DNA from: JBFWVD01 sp050246915
Lineage (GTDB): Bacteria > Actinomycetota > Acidimicrobiia > Acidimicrobiales > Ilumatobacteraceae
Direction of reading: 5' to 3'
DNA: 25,128 bases
Assembly (NCBI GenBank): GCA_050246915.1
Contig: JBFWVD010000065.1
Location: forward strand, 1 to 25,128
Made by a program: the position numbers and the translations under genes. Positions 1-6,416 of this stretch are shown one piece after another; the stretch's first letter is position 1, and every line of letters begins with the position of its first letter. Under the pieces are notes generated by a model. That model had not been told where the DNA came from. It worked only from the letters and a program-made list of their open reading frames with translations, and made no database searches.

Positions 1-167
1 TGTCGCGATCGGAAGGCATCATCCCCGCGCTCGAGCCGGCGCATGCCATCGCCTGGGTGGTCAAGAACGCCTCGAAGCTGGCCGGCCGCACGGTGCTGGT
101 GAACATGAGTGGACGCGGTGACAAAGATGTCGCCCAGATGATGGACATCCTGAAGGATCGACTGTGA
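1..167 (+). CDS. trpB: Tryptophan synthase beta chain, C-terminal end (partial)
   Basis: This is the last 54 codons of a gene that begins before the window; the first whole codon is at position 3. The visible tail has the TrpB C-terminal signature: EGIIPALEPAHA followed by VNMSGRGDKD. The Ser/Gly-rich segment belongs to the region that holds the pyridoxal phosphate cofactor in this family. TrpB joins indole and serine to make tryptophan and works as an alpha2beta2 complex with TrpA. The TGA stop at 165-167 overlaps the GTG start of trpA (GTGA), so the two subunits are probably translationally coupled. The catalytic lysine lies outside the window and cannot be checked. Confidence 0.95.
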   Translation, partial: SRSEGIIPALEPAHAIAWVVKNASKLAGRTVLVNMSGRGDKDVAQMMDILKDRL

Positions 168-1006
168 CCGCAACTCCAATTGACGCCATGACCGATGGGG
201 TCACCGCCGCAGCCAGCAGGCTGCCCATCGGCCGACTCGAGGCCCACCTGCGCGAGCGGCGCGATGCCGGTCGCAAACTGCTCGTGCCGTACATGACCGG
301 TGGCATGCGCGACGACTGGGTCGAGTTGGTGGCGGCAATGGCCGATGCCGGCGCCGACGCAATTGAAATTGGCATCCCGTTCTCGGACCCCGTGATGGAC
401 GGGCCCACCATCCAAGAGGCCTCACAGATAGCGCTCGACCGCGGTGCCACGCCGGTGTCGGTCCTCGACGAACTGCGTGAGCGACTCGACACCACGATCC
501 CGCTGATCGCCATGACGTATTACAACATCGCGTTCCGGATCGGTCACGAGAAGTTCGCCTCGTTGCTGGCGGGAGCGGGAATCAGCGGGTGCATCCTGCC
601 CGATCTCCCCCTCGAGGAGGTCGGTCCGTGGGCGGCAGCTGCCGACGCCAACGAGATCGAGACCGTGCTGCTCGCCGCGCCAACTGCCCCCGACGAGCGA
701 TTGCCGCGCGTGTGCGCCAGAGCACGTGGGTTCGTCTACGGCGTGGGGTTGGTCGGCATCACAGGGGAGCGCGCCGAGCTGGCGGCGAGTGCCATCGTCA
801 TGGCCCAACGCCTCAAGGCGGTCACGGAGAAGCCGGTCATCATCGGCATCGGCATCTCCAACGCCGAACAGGCCGCGGAGACCTGCCGCTACGCCGACGG
901 CGTGGTCATCGCGTCGGCGCTGCTGCGCAAACTGCTCGACGGCGGCGGCCCGGACGAAGTGATCGGCTTCGTGTCCCAGGTCAGGGCTCGTCTCGACGCG
1001 ATCTGA
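164..1006 (+). CDS. trpA: Tryptophan synthase alpha chain
   Basis: A 280-residue protein of TrpA family length plus a short N-terminal extension. It splits indole-3-glycerol phosphate into indole and glyceraldehyde 3-phosphate and passes the indole to TrpB. The signature EIGIPFSDPVMDGPTIQEA carries both catalytic acids: Glu68 (Glu49 in E. coli) and Asp79 (Asp60). The phosphate-binding loops GVGLVGITGER and IGIGISNAEQA follow. The GTG start at 164 overlaps the trpB stop and has GAAGGA seven bases upstream. An ATG at 188 is a possible later start, because the first 22 or so residues lie outside the usual TIM-barrel core. No strong terminator follows. Confidence 0.97.
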   Translation: MTATPIDAMTDGVTAAASRLPIGRLEAHLRERRDAGRKLLVPYMTGGMRDDWVELVAAMADAGADAIEIGIPFSDPVMDGPTIQEASQIALDRGATPVSVLDELRERLDTTIPLIAMTYYNIAFRIGHEKFASLLAGAGISGCILPDLPLEEVGPWAAAADANEIETVLLAAPTAPDERLPRVCARARGFVYGVGLVGITGERAELAASAIVMAQRLKAVTEKPVIIGIGISNAEQAAETCRYADGVVIASALLRKLLDGGGPDEVIGFVSQVRARLDAI

Positions 1007-1092
1007 GTAGTTCGACGAAATCTGACGATTTCTCCCATCCAGAACGCGGACGGTTTCGTACTAAATAGCGACCCCACTGATGAGGAGGCGCT

Positions 1093-1653
1093 ATGCGCAC
1101 ACCAACGAAGTCCCTCGCCGCCCTGGCTCTCGCCGCCACGATGCTCCTCGCCGCCTGCGGCGACGATGGCGGAGATTCGGCCAGCACTACCGCCGCACCA
1201 GCGGCGACCACGGCCGCTCCGGCCACCACGGCTGCGGCGATGACCGACGCCAAGGACATCGTCGACACCGCCGTCGCCGCCGGCAGCTTCACGACCCTGG
1301 CCACGCTGCTCACCGATGCCGGCCTGGTCGAGACCCTGAAGGGTGCCGGTCCATTCACCGTGTTCGCCCCCACTGACGAAGCGTTCGCCAAGGTCCCCAA
1401 GGCCACCCTCGATGCTCTGGCTGCGGACAAGGCGTTGCTCACCAAGGTCCTCACGTACCACGTGGTGGCCGGCAAGGTGATGGCTGCCGATGTGAAGGAC
1501 GGCGACGTCAAGACCGTCGAGGGCAGCACCATCAAACTCGCCACCACCGGCGGCGTGACCGTCAACGGCGCCAAGGTCACCACTGCGGACGTGGCGGCCT
1601 CCAATGGTGTGATCCACGTGATCGACACCGTGTTGCTGCCGCCGGGCGTCTGA
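1093..1653 (+). CDS. Secreted fasciclin (FAS1) domain lipoprotein
   Basis: A 186-residue exported lipoprotein. The N-terminus is a type II signal peptide: basic MRTPTK, a hydrophobic stretch, then lipobox LLAAC with the lipidated cysteine at residue 22. A low-complexity Thr/Ala linker (about 30-50) leads to one FAS1 domain (about 55-186), recognised from GPFTVFAPTDEAFAKVP, LTYHVVAGKV and the closing NGVIHVIDTVLLPP. Proteins of this kind (for example MPT70/MPT83 of mycobacteria) are surface adhesion or matrix-type proteins; the ligand here is unknown. A strong ribosome binding site, GAGGAGG at 1082-1088, lies four bases before the ATG. The gene seems to stand alone, closed by the terminator near 1765-1807. 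Confidence 0.93.
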   Translation: MRTPTKSLAALALAATMLLAACGDDGGDSASTTAAPAATTAAPATTAAAMTDAKDIVDTAVAAGSFTTLATLLTDAGLVETLKGAGPFTVFAPTDEAFAKVPKATLDALAADKALLTKVLTYHVVAGKVMAADVKDGDVKTVEGSTIKLATTGGVTVNGAKVTTADVAASNGVIHVIDTVLLPPGV

Positions 1654-1764
1654 TCTCGGCGACCACGGCCGGACCGGGCGTACGCCGACCGGATCTCAAG
1701 AACGCGGCGGAGCGTTAAGGGATCCGGCTGGATCGTCCGACCAATTCCACGTCACAACAACGAG

Positions 1765-1807
1765 CGAGCGGAGCCCACCCAGCCGGGGCTCCGCTCGTTT
1801 GGCTTTT
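1765..1807 (+). terminator. Intrinsic terminator after the fasciclin gene
   Basis: A perfect 12-bp stem (1765-1776 with 1786-1797, CGAGCGGAGCCC) with a nine-base loop, followed by the T-rich run TTTGGCTTTT at 1798-1807. It lies 112 bases after the fasciclin stop codon and before the next gene on the same strand. Confidence 0.8.
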
Positions 1808-1832
1808 GGCGATCAGGCGCGACCGCGCCCGC

Positions 1833-1870
1833 GCCCGGAGCGATCGGTGCCCGGAGCGATCGGTGCCCGG
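1833..1870 (+). repeat. Two and a third copies of a 16-bp tandem repeat
   Basis: The unit GCCCGGAGCGATCGGT occurs twice without mismatch (1833-1848, 1849-1864), followed by the first six bases of a third copy (1865-1870). Each unit contains the palindrome CGATCG. The block ends 15 bases before the ATG of the small Cys/His protein, so it covers the place where a promoter or 5' untranslated region would be. It may be a binding site array or simply slippage. Confidence 0.85.
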
Positions 1871-1885
1871 TGGCAAGATGGGTCG

Positions 1886-2215
1886 ATGACCAGCGATGCA
1901 TCGTCGGCGACCTGTGAGCTCTGCCAAGCGGCCCGGATCACCGAGTGGTTCCACGAGGACGACGTCTGCTGGATCGCTGAGTGCGAGGTCTGTTACGTGC
2001 CGATGGTCGTGTGGAAGAACCACGACAACGCGCCATCAGCAGAGGTGAAGGCGGTGCTGCACGAGCGACTCGCCAACGTTGTCATCGAGCACTTCGAGTA
2101 CGAGCACTACGTGGACGACAACATGCGCAACATCCCCGACCACTATCACGCCCATGCTCGTCCGAAGGGCGGCTTCTTCGGTCACGGCCTGCGCCGCAAA
2201 CCCAAGAGCGAGTAG
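1886..2215 (+). CDS. Small Cys/His-rich protein, possibly HIT-like
   Basis: A 109-residue protein without a confident family assignment. Visible features are a CELC pair (Cys10, Cys13), Cys28, a CEVC pair (Cys33, Cys36) and a histidine cluster, HYHAH, at 86-90. Histidine triad (HIT) nucleotide-binding proteins have His-x-His-x-His near the C-terminus and often bind zinc through an N-terminal CxxC, and the segment PMVVWKNH resembles the HIT 'P-K-x-H' strand. A small HIT-like zinc protein is therefore plausible but inferred. The ATG at 1886 is chosen because the upstream in-frame codons run through the tandem repeat and read as Arg/Pro-rich filler. The gene ends one base before the convergent EAL gene. 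Confidence 0.7.
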   Translation: MTSDASSATCELCQAARITEWFHEDDVCWIAECEVCYVPMVVWKNHDNAPSAEVKAVLHERLANVVIEHFEYEHYVDDNMRNIPDHYHAHARPKGGFFGHGLRRKPKSE

Positions 2216-2216
2216 G

Positions 2217-3041
2217 TCAGACGGCGGTGGCGTGCTGAGCGACGGCGGCGGTGATGCCATCGGCGCTCGTGGGGGGCGAGAACATGTAGCCCTGCATCCG
2301 ATCGCAGCCCACGGCGCGCAGCGCGTCGAACTGCTGAGCAGTTTCGACACCCTTGGCGATGACCGGCATGCCGAGCTTGTGGCACAGGTAGATCGTCGCG
2401 TCGATGATCTCGAGGTTGCGGTCGACCAGGCCGATGCCTTCGACGAAGCTTCGACCCAGCTTCACGAACGACACGGGGTAGTCGCGCAAGGTGGCCAGCG
2501 AGGCCATGCCCTGACCGAAGTCGTCGAGGCCGAGGTGCACACCGGTGGCGCGGATCTTGGCCATCGACTCCCACACGCGACCAGTGAGCTCGGCCATGTC
2601 CTGCTCGGGCATCTCGAGCTCGAGGAGATAGCCGGGCAGATCGAACTCGCGGCGCAGCGAGCGGATGAGGTCAGGCAGTTCGGGACGCTCTGCCATCGCA
2701 CCGGTGATGTTCACCGAGACGAACGGGGCCTCACTGTGGAATCGCTGCCACCAGCGGCCGGCCGCGGTGCAGCTCTCGCGCAAGATCCACTCCTCGAGGC
2801 GAGTGGTGCGCCCGATTCGTTCGGCGTGGAAGAACAGCTCGTCGGGACCGATGATGCCGAGTTCGGGATGCTCGGCCCGCACGAGGGCCTCGGCGCCGAT
2901 GGTGTGGAACGTGGTGGTATCGACGATCGGCTGGAACAAGACCGCGAGGCCGTTTCCGCTGAGCCCATCGTTGATGAGGGCATAGATCGCCTCGGCCCGT
3001 CGCGGATCGCTGGCGGCTGATTGGTCGAATCCGGTCGTCAT
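2217..3041 (-). CDS. Stand-alone EAL-domain protein, probably catalytically inactive
   Basis: A 274-residue protein that is almost entirely one EAL domain, the cyclic-di-GMP phosphodiesterase fold. Counting without gaps from Asn111 against RocR of Pseudomonas, most active-site positions are present: Glu51 (EAL motif), Asn111, Glu143, Asp173-Asp174 (DDFGQG), Lys194 and Gln250. The exception is Lys230 in AKGVET, where active enzymes have AEGVET; this Glu is the proposed general base (Glu352 in RocR). The usual KID motif is also KLG. I infer a c-di-GMP-binding or regulatory protein rather than an enzyme. No sensor domain, signal peptide or membrane segment is seen. The start is the ATG at 3041, with AAGGACAGG just upstream; a GTG at 3083 is in frame but lies inside an inverted repeat and lacks a ribosome binding site. 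Confidence 0.88.
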   Translation of the reverse strand: MTTGFDQSAASDPRRAEAIYALINDGLSGNGLAVLFQPIVDTTTFHTIGAEALVRAEHPELGIIGPDELFFHAERIGRTTRLEEWILRESCTAAGRWWQRFHSEAPFVSVNITGAMAERPELPDLIRSLRREFDLPGYLLELEMPEQDMAELTGRVWESMAKIRATGVHLGLDDFGQGMASLATLRDYPVSFVKLGRSFVEGIGLVDRNLEIIDATIYLCHKLGMPVIAKGVETAQQFDALRAVGCDRMQGYMFSPPTSADGITAAVAQHATAV

Positions 3042-3064
3042 GGCCCTGTCCTTTGCCGGCCGCG

Positions 3065-3111
3065 CATCGGCCGATGAACTCACATCGGTCGGGGCCGACC
3101 GAAATGTGAGT
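3065..3111. promoter_or_regulatory. Overlapping palindrome and long inverted repeat between divergent genes
   Basis: A perfect 12-bp palindrome, CATCGGCCGATG, lies at 3065-3076. Just beyond it, ACTCACAT (3078-3085) pairs with ATGTGAGT (3104-3111), and inside that CGGTCGG (3086-3092) pairs with CCGACCG (3095-3101). That makes 15 paired bases with a two-base apex and a two-base AA bulge. It sits between the EAL gene (minus) and bcp (plus), where their divergent promoters must lie. It could be an operator for a dimeric regulator or a hairpin in the EAL leader. There is no T-tract, so a terminator is unlikely. Confidence 0.6.
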
Positions 3112-3199
3112 CAGGCGGGGGCAAGATGTCTTGCGTCTCCGGTCAACCGATCCTCAGGTCCTCGTCCAGCGCTGGTGCTCCGATTGGTAGGTTGCCGGG

Positions 3200-3649
3200 A
3201 TGCTGACTGCAGGAGACAAGGCCCCGGCATTCGCCCTGGCCGATCAGAACGACACCAAGGTCACGCTCGCCTCGCTCAAGGGTCGCAAGGTGCTCGTGTA
3301 CTTCTATCCGAGGGCCGACACGCCTGGCTGCACCCGTCAGGCCTGCGCCCTGCGTGACATCGCCGCCGAGGTGGGCGATACCGCCATCATCGGCATCAGC
3401 CCTGATGCACCCAAAGCCCTTGCCAAGTTCGACGGCAAGTACGAGTTGGGTTTCCCGCTCCTGTCCGACCCCGACCACACCGTCGCCGAGGCCTATGACG
3501 TGTGGCGGGAGAAGAAGAACTACGGCAAGGTCTACATGGGCATCTTGCGCTCGGCGTTCCTCATCGACGAGAGGGGCAAGATCGAGCAGGCCTGGTACAA
3601 CGTGAAGCCCGAGGCCACCGCCACCAACCTGCTGGCCGAGCTCGGATGA
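3200..3649 (+). CDS. bcp: Thioredoxin-dependent peroxiredoxin, BCP/PrxQ type
   Basis: A 149-residue cytoplasmic peroxiredoxin with no signal peptide. It reduces hydrogen peroxide and organic or lipid hydroperoxides and is recycled by thioredoxin. The motif TPGCTRQACALRD carries the peroxidatic Cys44 and the resolving Cys49 at the five-residue spacing of the atypical two-cysteine BCP/PrxQ class. The SPD motif (ISPDAP) and the segment YGKVYMGILRSAFLID are also as expected, and length matches the family. The ATG at 3200 has only a poor G-rich sequence upstream. Its stop overlaps the fabZ start (ATGA at 3646-3649), so the two genes should be cotranscribed. Confidence 0.95.
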   Translation: MLTAGDKAPAFALADQNDTKVTLASLKGRKVLVYFYPRADTPGCTRQACALRDIAAEVGDTAIIGISPDAPKALAKFDGKYELGFPLLSDPDHTVAEAYDVWREKKNYGKVYMGILRSAFLIDERGKIEQAWYNVKPEATATNLLAELG

Positions 3650-4086
3650 GCGACCCGGCCGGGAACGCGGCGCTGCCGCGTCCCATCGACGTTCTGCCTC
3701 ATCGTCCGCCGTTCCTGTTCGTGGACGAGGTCATCGAACTCGAGCCCGGCGTCAGGGCCAAAGGCCTGTGGCGGCTCACCGGCGACGAGTGGTTCTTCCC
3801 TGGGCATTTCCCCGGTCGACCCACCTTGCCCGGTGTGTTGCAGGCCGAGGCCATCGCCCAACTCGGGGCCATCGCGGTGCTCACCGACGACCGGTTCGCC
3901 GGGAAGCTGCCCTTGTTCGGGGGGCTCGATTCGGCCCGGTTCCGCCGTCAGGTCGTCCCCGGTGACGAACTCACCTTGGAGATCGAGATGGGACGCCTCA
4001 GCGCAAGGGCCGGCAAGGGCTCGGGACGTGCGTTGGTCGACGGCAAGGTGGCCTGCGAGGCCGACCTCATGTTCGTCTTCGCCTGA
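3646..4086 (+). CDS. fabZ: (3R)-hydroxyacyl-ACP dehydratase FabZ
   Basis: A 146-residue hot-dog-fold enzyme that removes water from 3-hydroxyacyl-ACP to give trans-2-enoyl-ACP in type II fatty-acid synthesis. Family signatures are LPHRPPFLFVDEV near the N-terminus and GHFPGRPTLPGVLQAEAIAQ, containing the catalytic His54 and Glu68. The ATG at 3646 overlaps the bcp stop codon. FabZ is encoded here convergently to the fabD-fabH-fabG-acpP-fabF operon, so it belongs to the same pathway but to another transcript, shared with a peroxiredoxin. Confidence 0.95.
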   Translation: MSDPAGNAALPRPIDVLPHRPPFLFVDEVIELEPGVRAKGLWRLTGDEWFFPGHFPGRPTLPGVLQAEAIAQLGAIAVLTDDRFAGKLPLFGGLDSARFRRQVVPGDELTLEIEMGRLSARAGKGSGRALVDGKVACEADLMFVFA

Positions 4087-4106
4087 CGTACGACGCTCGA
4101 ACGCGA

Positions 4107-4136
4107 TGAGGGCCCGCTCCGAAGAGCGGGCCCTCA
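4107..4136. terminator. Bidirectional terminator between fabZ and fabF
   Basis: A perfect 13-bp stem, TGAGGGCCCGCTC at 4107-4119 with its complement at 4124-4136, closed by the tetraloop CGAA. It lies between the 3' ends of two convergent genes and can serve both strands. The following sequence is only moderately T-rich (ATCGTTCTCGTTCG) on the plus strand. Confidence 0.8.
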
Positions 4137-4168
4137 CATCGTTCTCGTTCGTTCGGACTGGCCAGGGC

Positions 4169-5350
4169 TCAGTCGGTCGGGCCGATGACCAAGCAACCGT
4201 TGTGGCCACCGAACCCGAAGCTGTTGGACAGCGAAGGGCCAGGGGTCCACGGGCGGGGAGCGCCGGTGACGATGTCGACGGTGACCGCTGGATCGATGTT
4301 GACGGTGCCACCCGTGGGCGGGATGACCTTGTTGGCCATGGCCAACAACACGGCCACCGCCTCGAGAGCACCGGACGCTCCGAGCGCATGTCCCGTGACG
4401 CCCTTGGTCGAGGTGACCGCAGGGCCGGGGTTGCCGAACACCTTGGCGATCGCTGCCGCCTCGGCCGCGTCGTTGAGTGGGGTCGAGGTGCCGTGCGCGT
4501 TGATGTGCACGATGTCCGACGGTGACACGCCGGCATCGGTCATGGCGAGCTCCATGCAGGTGATGGCGCCGGTGCCACCTGGTGCGGGAGCGGTGATGTC
4601 GTAGGCATCGGCGGTGTTGGCCGAACCGAGGATCTCGCCATAGATGCGAGCCCCGCGGGCCTTGGCCATCTCCATCTCCTCGAGCACCAACACAGCGCTG
4701 CCCTCGGCGATGACGAAGCCATCACGGTCGACGTCGAACGGCCGGCTGGTCATCGACGAGCTCATGGCGGTCATGTTGATGAAGCCCTGCATGCCCACCG
4801 GGGTCATGGCGGCCTCGGAACCACCGGCCAACACCGCGTCGCACTTGCCCCAGCGGATCCAGTTGGCGGCGTCCCCGATGCCATGCGTCGATGCCGCGCA
4901 CGCGGTGACGACCGTGGTGCACGGTCCTTGCCATCCCCACTTCATGGAGACGCGGGCCGACGCGGCGTTGGACATCATCATGGGAACCAGGAACGGAGAG
5001 ACCCGGCGAGGACCCTTCGTGTGGTAGTTCATGATCTGCTCTTCGAGCGTTGCCAGCCCACCCACACCGGTGGCGATGAGGACGCCCCGGCGGCCGGGGT
5101 CGGCGGTCAGCTCGCCGGCATCCGCCAACGCCATGGTGGCAGCGGCGACTGCGAACTGTGCGAACGGATCGCAGCGACGAGCTTCTTTGGGGGAGTCGAA
5201 CCACTGGTCGGGATCGAAGTCCTTGATGCGGCGCTCACCGGTGGGCGGAGCGCCGAGCAGCCCCTGCCAGAACGCGTCGATACCGTTCCCGCAGGTGGCC
5301 AGGACGCCGATACCGGTCACCGCCACCCGGCGGCCGGCGCGCTCGGCCAT
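4169..5350 (-). CDS. fabF: 3-oxoacyl-ACP synthase II (KAS II)
   Basis: A 393-residue condensing enzyme that extends acyl-ACP with malonyl-ACP in each elongation cycle. It has the thiolase-fold Cys-His-His active site: Cys151 in TACAAST, His286 in INAHGTST and His321 in VTGHALGAS, with the conserved Lys316 just before. The C-terminal SNSFGFGGHNGCLV is the usual gating and glycine-rich segment. The reading frame stays open upstream through acpP, but the true start is the ATG at 5350, where MAERAGRRVAVTGIG begins the domain. This ATG shares one base with the acpP stop (TGATG), so it is probably translated by reinitiation. It is the last gene of the operon. Confidence 0.97.
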   Translation of the reverse strand: MAERAGRRVAVTGIGVLATCGNGIDAFWQGLLGAPPTGERRIKDFDPDQWFDSPKEARRCDPFAQFAVAAATMALADAGELTADPGRRGVLIATGVGGLATLEEQIMNYHTKGPRRVSPFLVPMMMSNAASARVSMKWGWQGPCTTVVTACAASTHGIGDAANWIRWGKCDAVLAGGSEAAMTPVGMQGFINMTAMSSSMTSRPFDVDRDGFVIAEGSAVLVLEEMEMAKARGARIYGEILGSANTADAYDITAPAPGGTGAITCMELAMTDAGVSPSDIVHINAHGTSTPLNDAAEAAAIAKVFGNPGPAVTSTKGVTGHALGASGALEAVAVLLAMANKVIPPTGGTVNIDPAVTVDIVTGAPRPWTPGPSLSNSFGFGGHNGCLVIGPTD

Positions 5351-5589
5351 CAGCCCAGCTTGCCGACGACCAGGTCGTAGGCCTGGCCGACGGTGGTGAT
5401 GCCTTCGAGCTCTTCCTCCGGCACGGTCACGTCGAACTCTTCTTCGAGCGCCATGACGAGCTCGACGAGATCGAGCGAGTCGGCGTCGAGGTCGTCGCCG
5501 AACTTGGCTTCGGGAACGACCGCTGCTGCGTCGACGCTGAGCACCTCGACGGCGCACTTGCGGAACCGGGCGAACAGGGCTTCATCCAT
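5350..5589 (-). CDS. acpP: Acyl carrier protein
   Basis: A 79-residue acidic acyl carrier protein. It carries growing acyl chains on a 4'-phosphopantetheine arm attached to Ser38 in the motif DLDADSLDLVELVMALEEEF, the canonical DSL site before helix II. Length and acidity match the family. An excellent ribosome binding site, AAGGAG, lies about eight bases before the ATG. The gene is separated from fabG by 80 bases that include a hairpin, and it overlaps fabF by one base. The separate strong ribosome binding site fits the usual need for much more ACP than enzyme. Confidence 0.97.
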   Translation of the reverse strand: MDEALFARFRKCAVEVLSVDAAAVVPEAKFGDDLDADSLDLVELVMALEEEFDVTVPEEELEGITTVGQAYDLVVGKLG

Positions 5590-5634
5590 CGTGGGATCTC
5601 CTTGGATCAGGTCGTGTCATCGTTGCAGATTCAT

Positions 5635-5659
5635 CACAGCCGGTGCCTACATGGCTGTG
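5635..5659 (-). promoter_or_regulatory. Intergenic hairpin between fabG and acpP
   Basis: CACAGCC at 5635-5641 pairs perfectly with GGCTGTG at 5653-5659 around an 11-base loop. It is in the fabG-acpP spacer, 46 bases before the acpP start. There is no T-tract in the transcribed direction, so it is probably not a terminator. A processing or stability element that sets ACP levels is possible. Confidence 0.4.
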
Positions 5660-5669
5660 CCGTGAGCTG

Positions 5670-6416
5670 TCAGTGGCCCATGCCGAGTCCGCCGTCGACG
5701 GGGATGACGGCTCCGGTGATGTAGGCCGCTCCCGGCGAGGCGAGGAAGCCGACCGTGGCCGCTATCTCCTCGACCGTGCCGAATCGGCCGAGTGGCACCG
5801 CGGCGGTGAGCTCGCCCTTGCGCTTGTCGCCCAGGGCGTCAGTCATGTCGGTGGCGACTGGGCCGGGGGCGACGACGTTGGCCGTGATCGAACGCGATGC
5901 GAGCTCGCGGGCGATGGACCGGGCCAGGCCGATGAGGCCCGATTTCGCTGCCGCATAGTTGGCCTGCCCGGCCGAGCCGAGCATGCCCACCACCGAGGAC
6001 AGGAAGATCATGCGACCCGATCGTGCTTTGAGCATGGGACCCGAGGCTCGTTTGGCAACGCGGTAGGCGCCGGCGAGGTTGGCGTCGATGACCGAGGTGA
6101 AGCTCTCGTCGCTCATGCGCAACAGGAGGCCGTCGTTGGTGACGCCGGCGTTGGACACGAGGATCTGTACTGGCCCGAAGTGGGCCTCGACCGCGGTGAA
6201 GGCTGCGTCGACCTCGGCAGCCGAGCGGACGTCGCACTTCACACCGAAGAGACCGTCGGGCGGCGGTGAGGAGTTGTAGGTGACCGCGACGAGGTCGCCG
6301 TGGGCCTGGAACCAACGGGCACAGGCAAGGCCGATGCCGCGTGAGCCGCCGGTGATGAGGACGACCCGACCGCCCGGGCTGTCACCGACCGGCGTCGTCG
6401 CTTCCCATTCGCTCAT
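5670..6416 (-). CDS. fabG: 3-oxoacyl-ACP reductase FabG
   Basis: A 248-residue short-chain dehydrogenase/reductase that reduces 3-oxoacyl-ACP to (3R)-hydroxyacyl-ACP with NADPH. Visible motifs are the cofactor loop TGGSRGIG (22-29), the NAG motif (89-91), Asn113, and the catalytic Ser141, Tyr154 and Lys158 (SSVVG and YAAAK). The C-terminus GAVIPVDGGLGMGH is typical. The open frame continues far upstream across fabH, but the ATG at 6416 is the credible start because it gives family length and overlaps the fabH stop by four bases (ATGA). The operon context identifies it as the fatty-acid paralogue among many SDR enzymes. Confidence 0.95.
   Translation of the reverse strand: MSEWEATTPVGDSPGGRVVLITGGSRGIGLACARWFQAHGDLVAVTYNSSPPPDGLFGVKCDVRSAAEVDAAFTAVEAHFGPVQILVSNAGVTNDGLLLRMSDESFTSVIDANLAGAYRVAKRASGPMLKARSGRMIFLSSVVGMLGSAGQANYAAAKSGLIGLARSIARELASRSITANVVAPGPVATDMTDALGDKRKGELTAAVPLGRFGTVEEIAATVGFLASPGAAYITGAVIPVDGGLGMGH

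Noticed and set aside
1017..1032. GAAATC-TGAC-GATTTC hairpin as the trpA terminator
   Set aside because: Only six AT-rich pairs and no T-tract after it; too weak to call.
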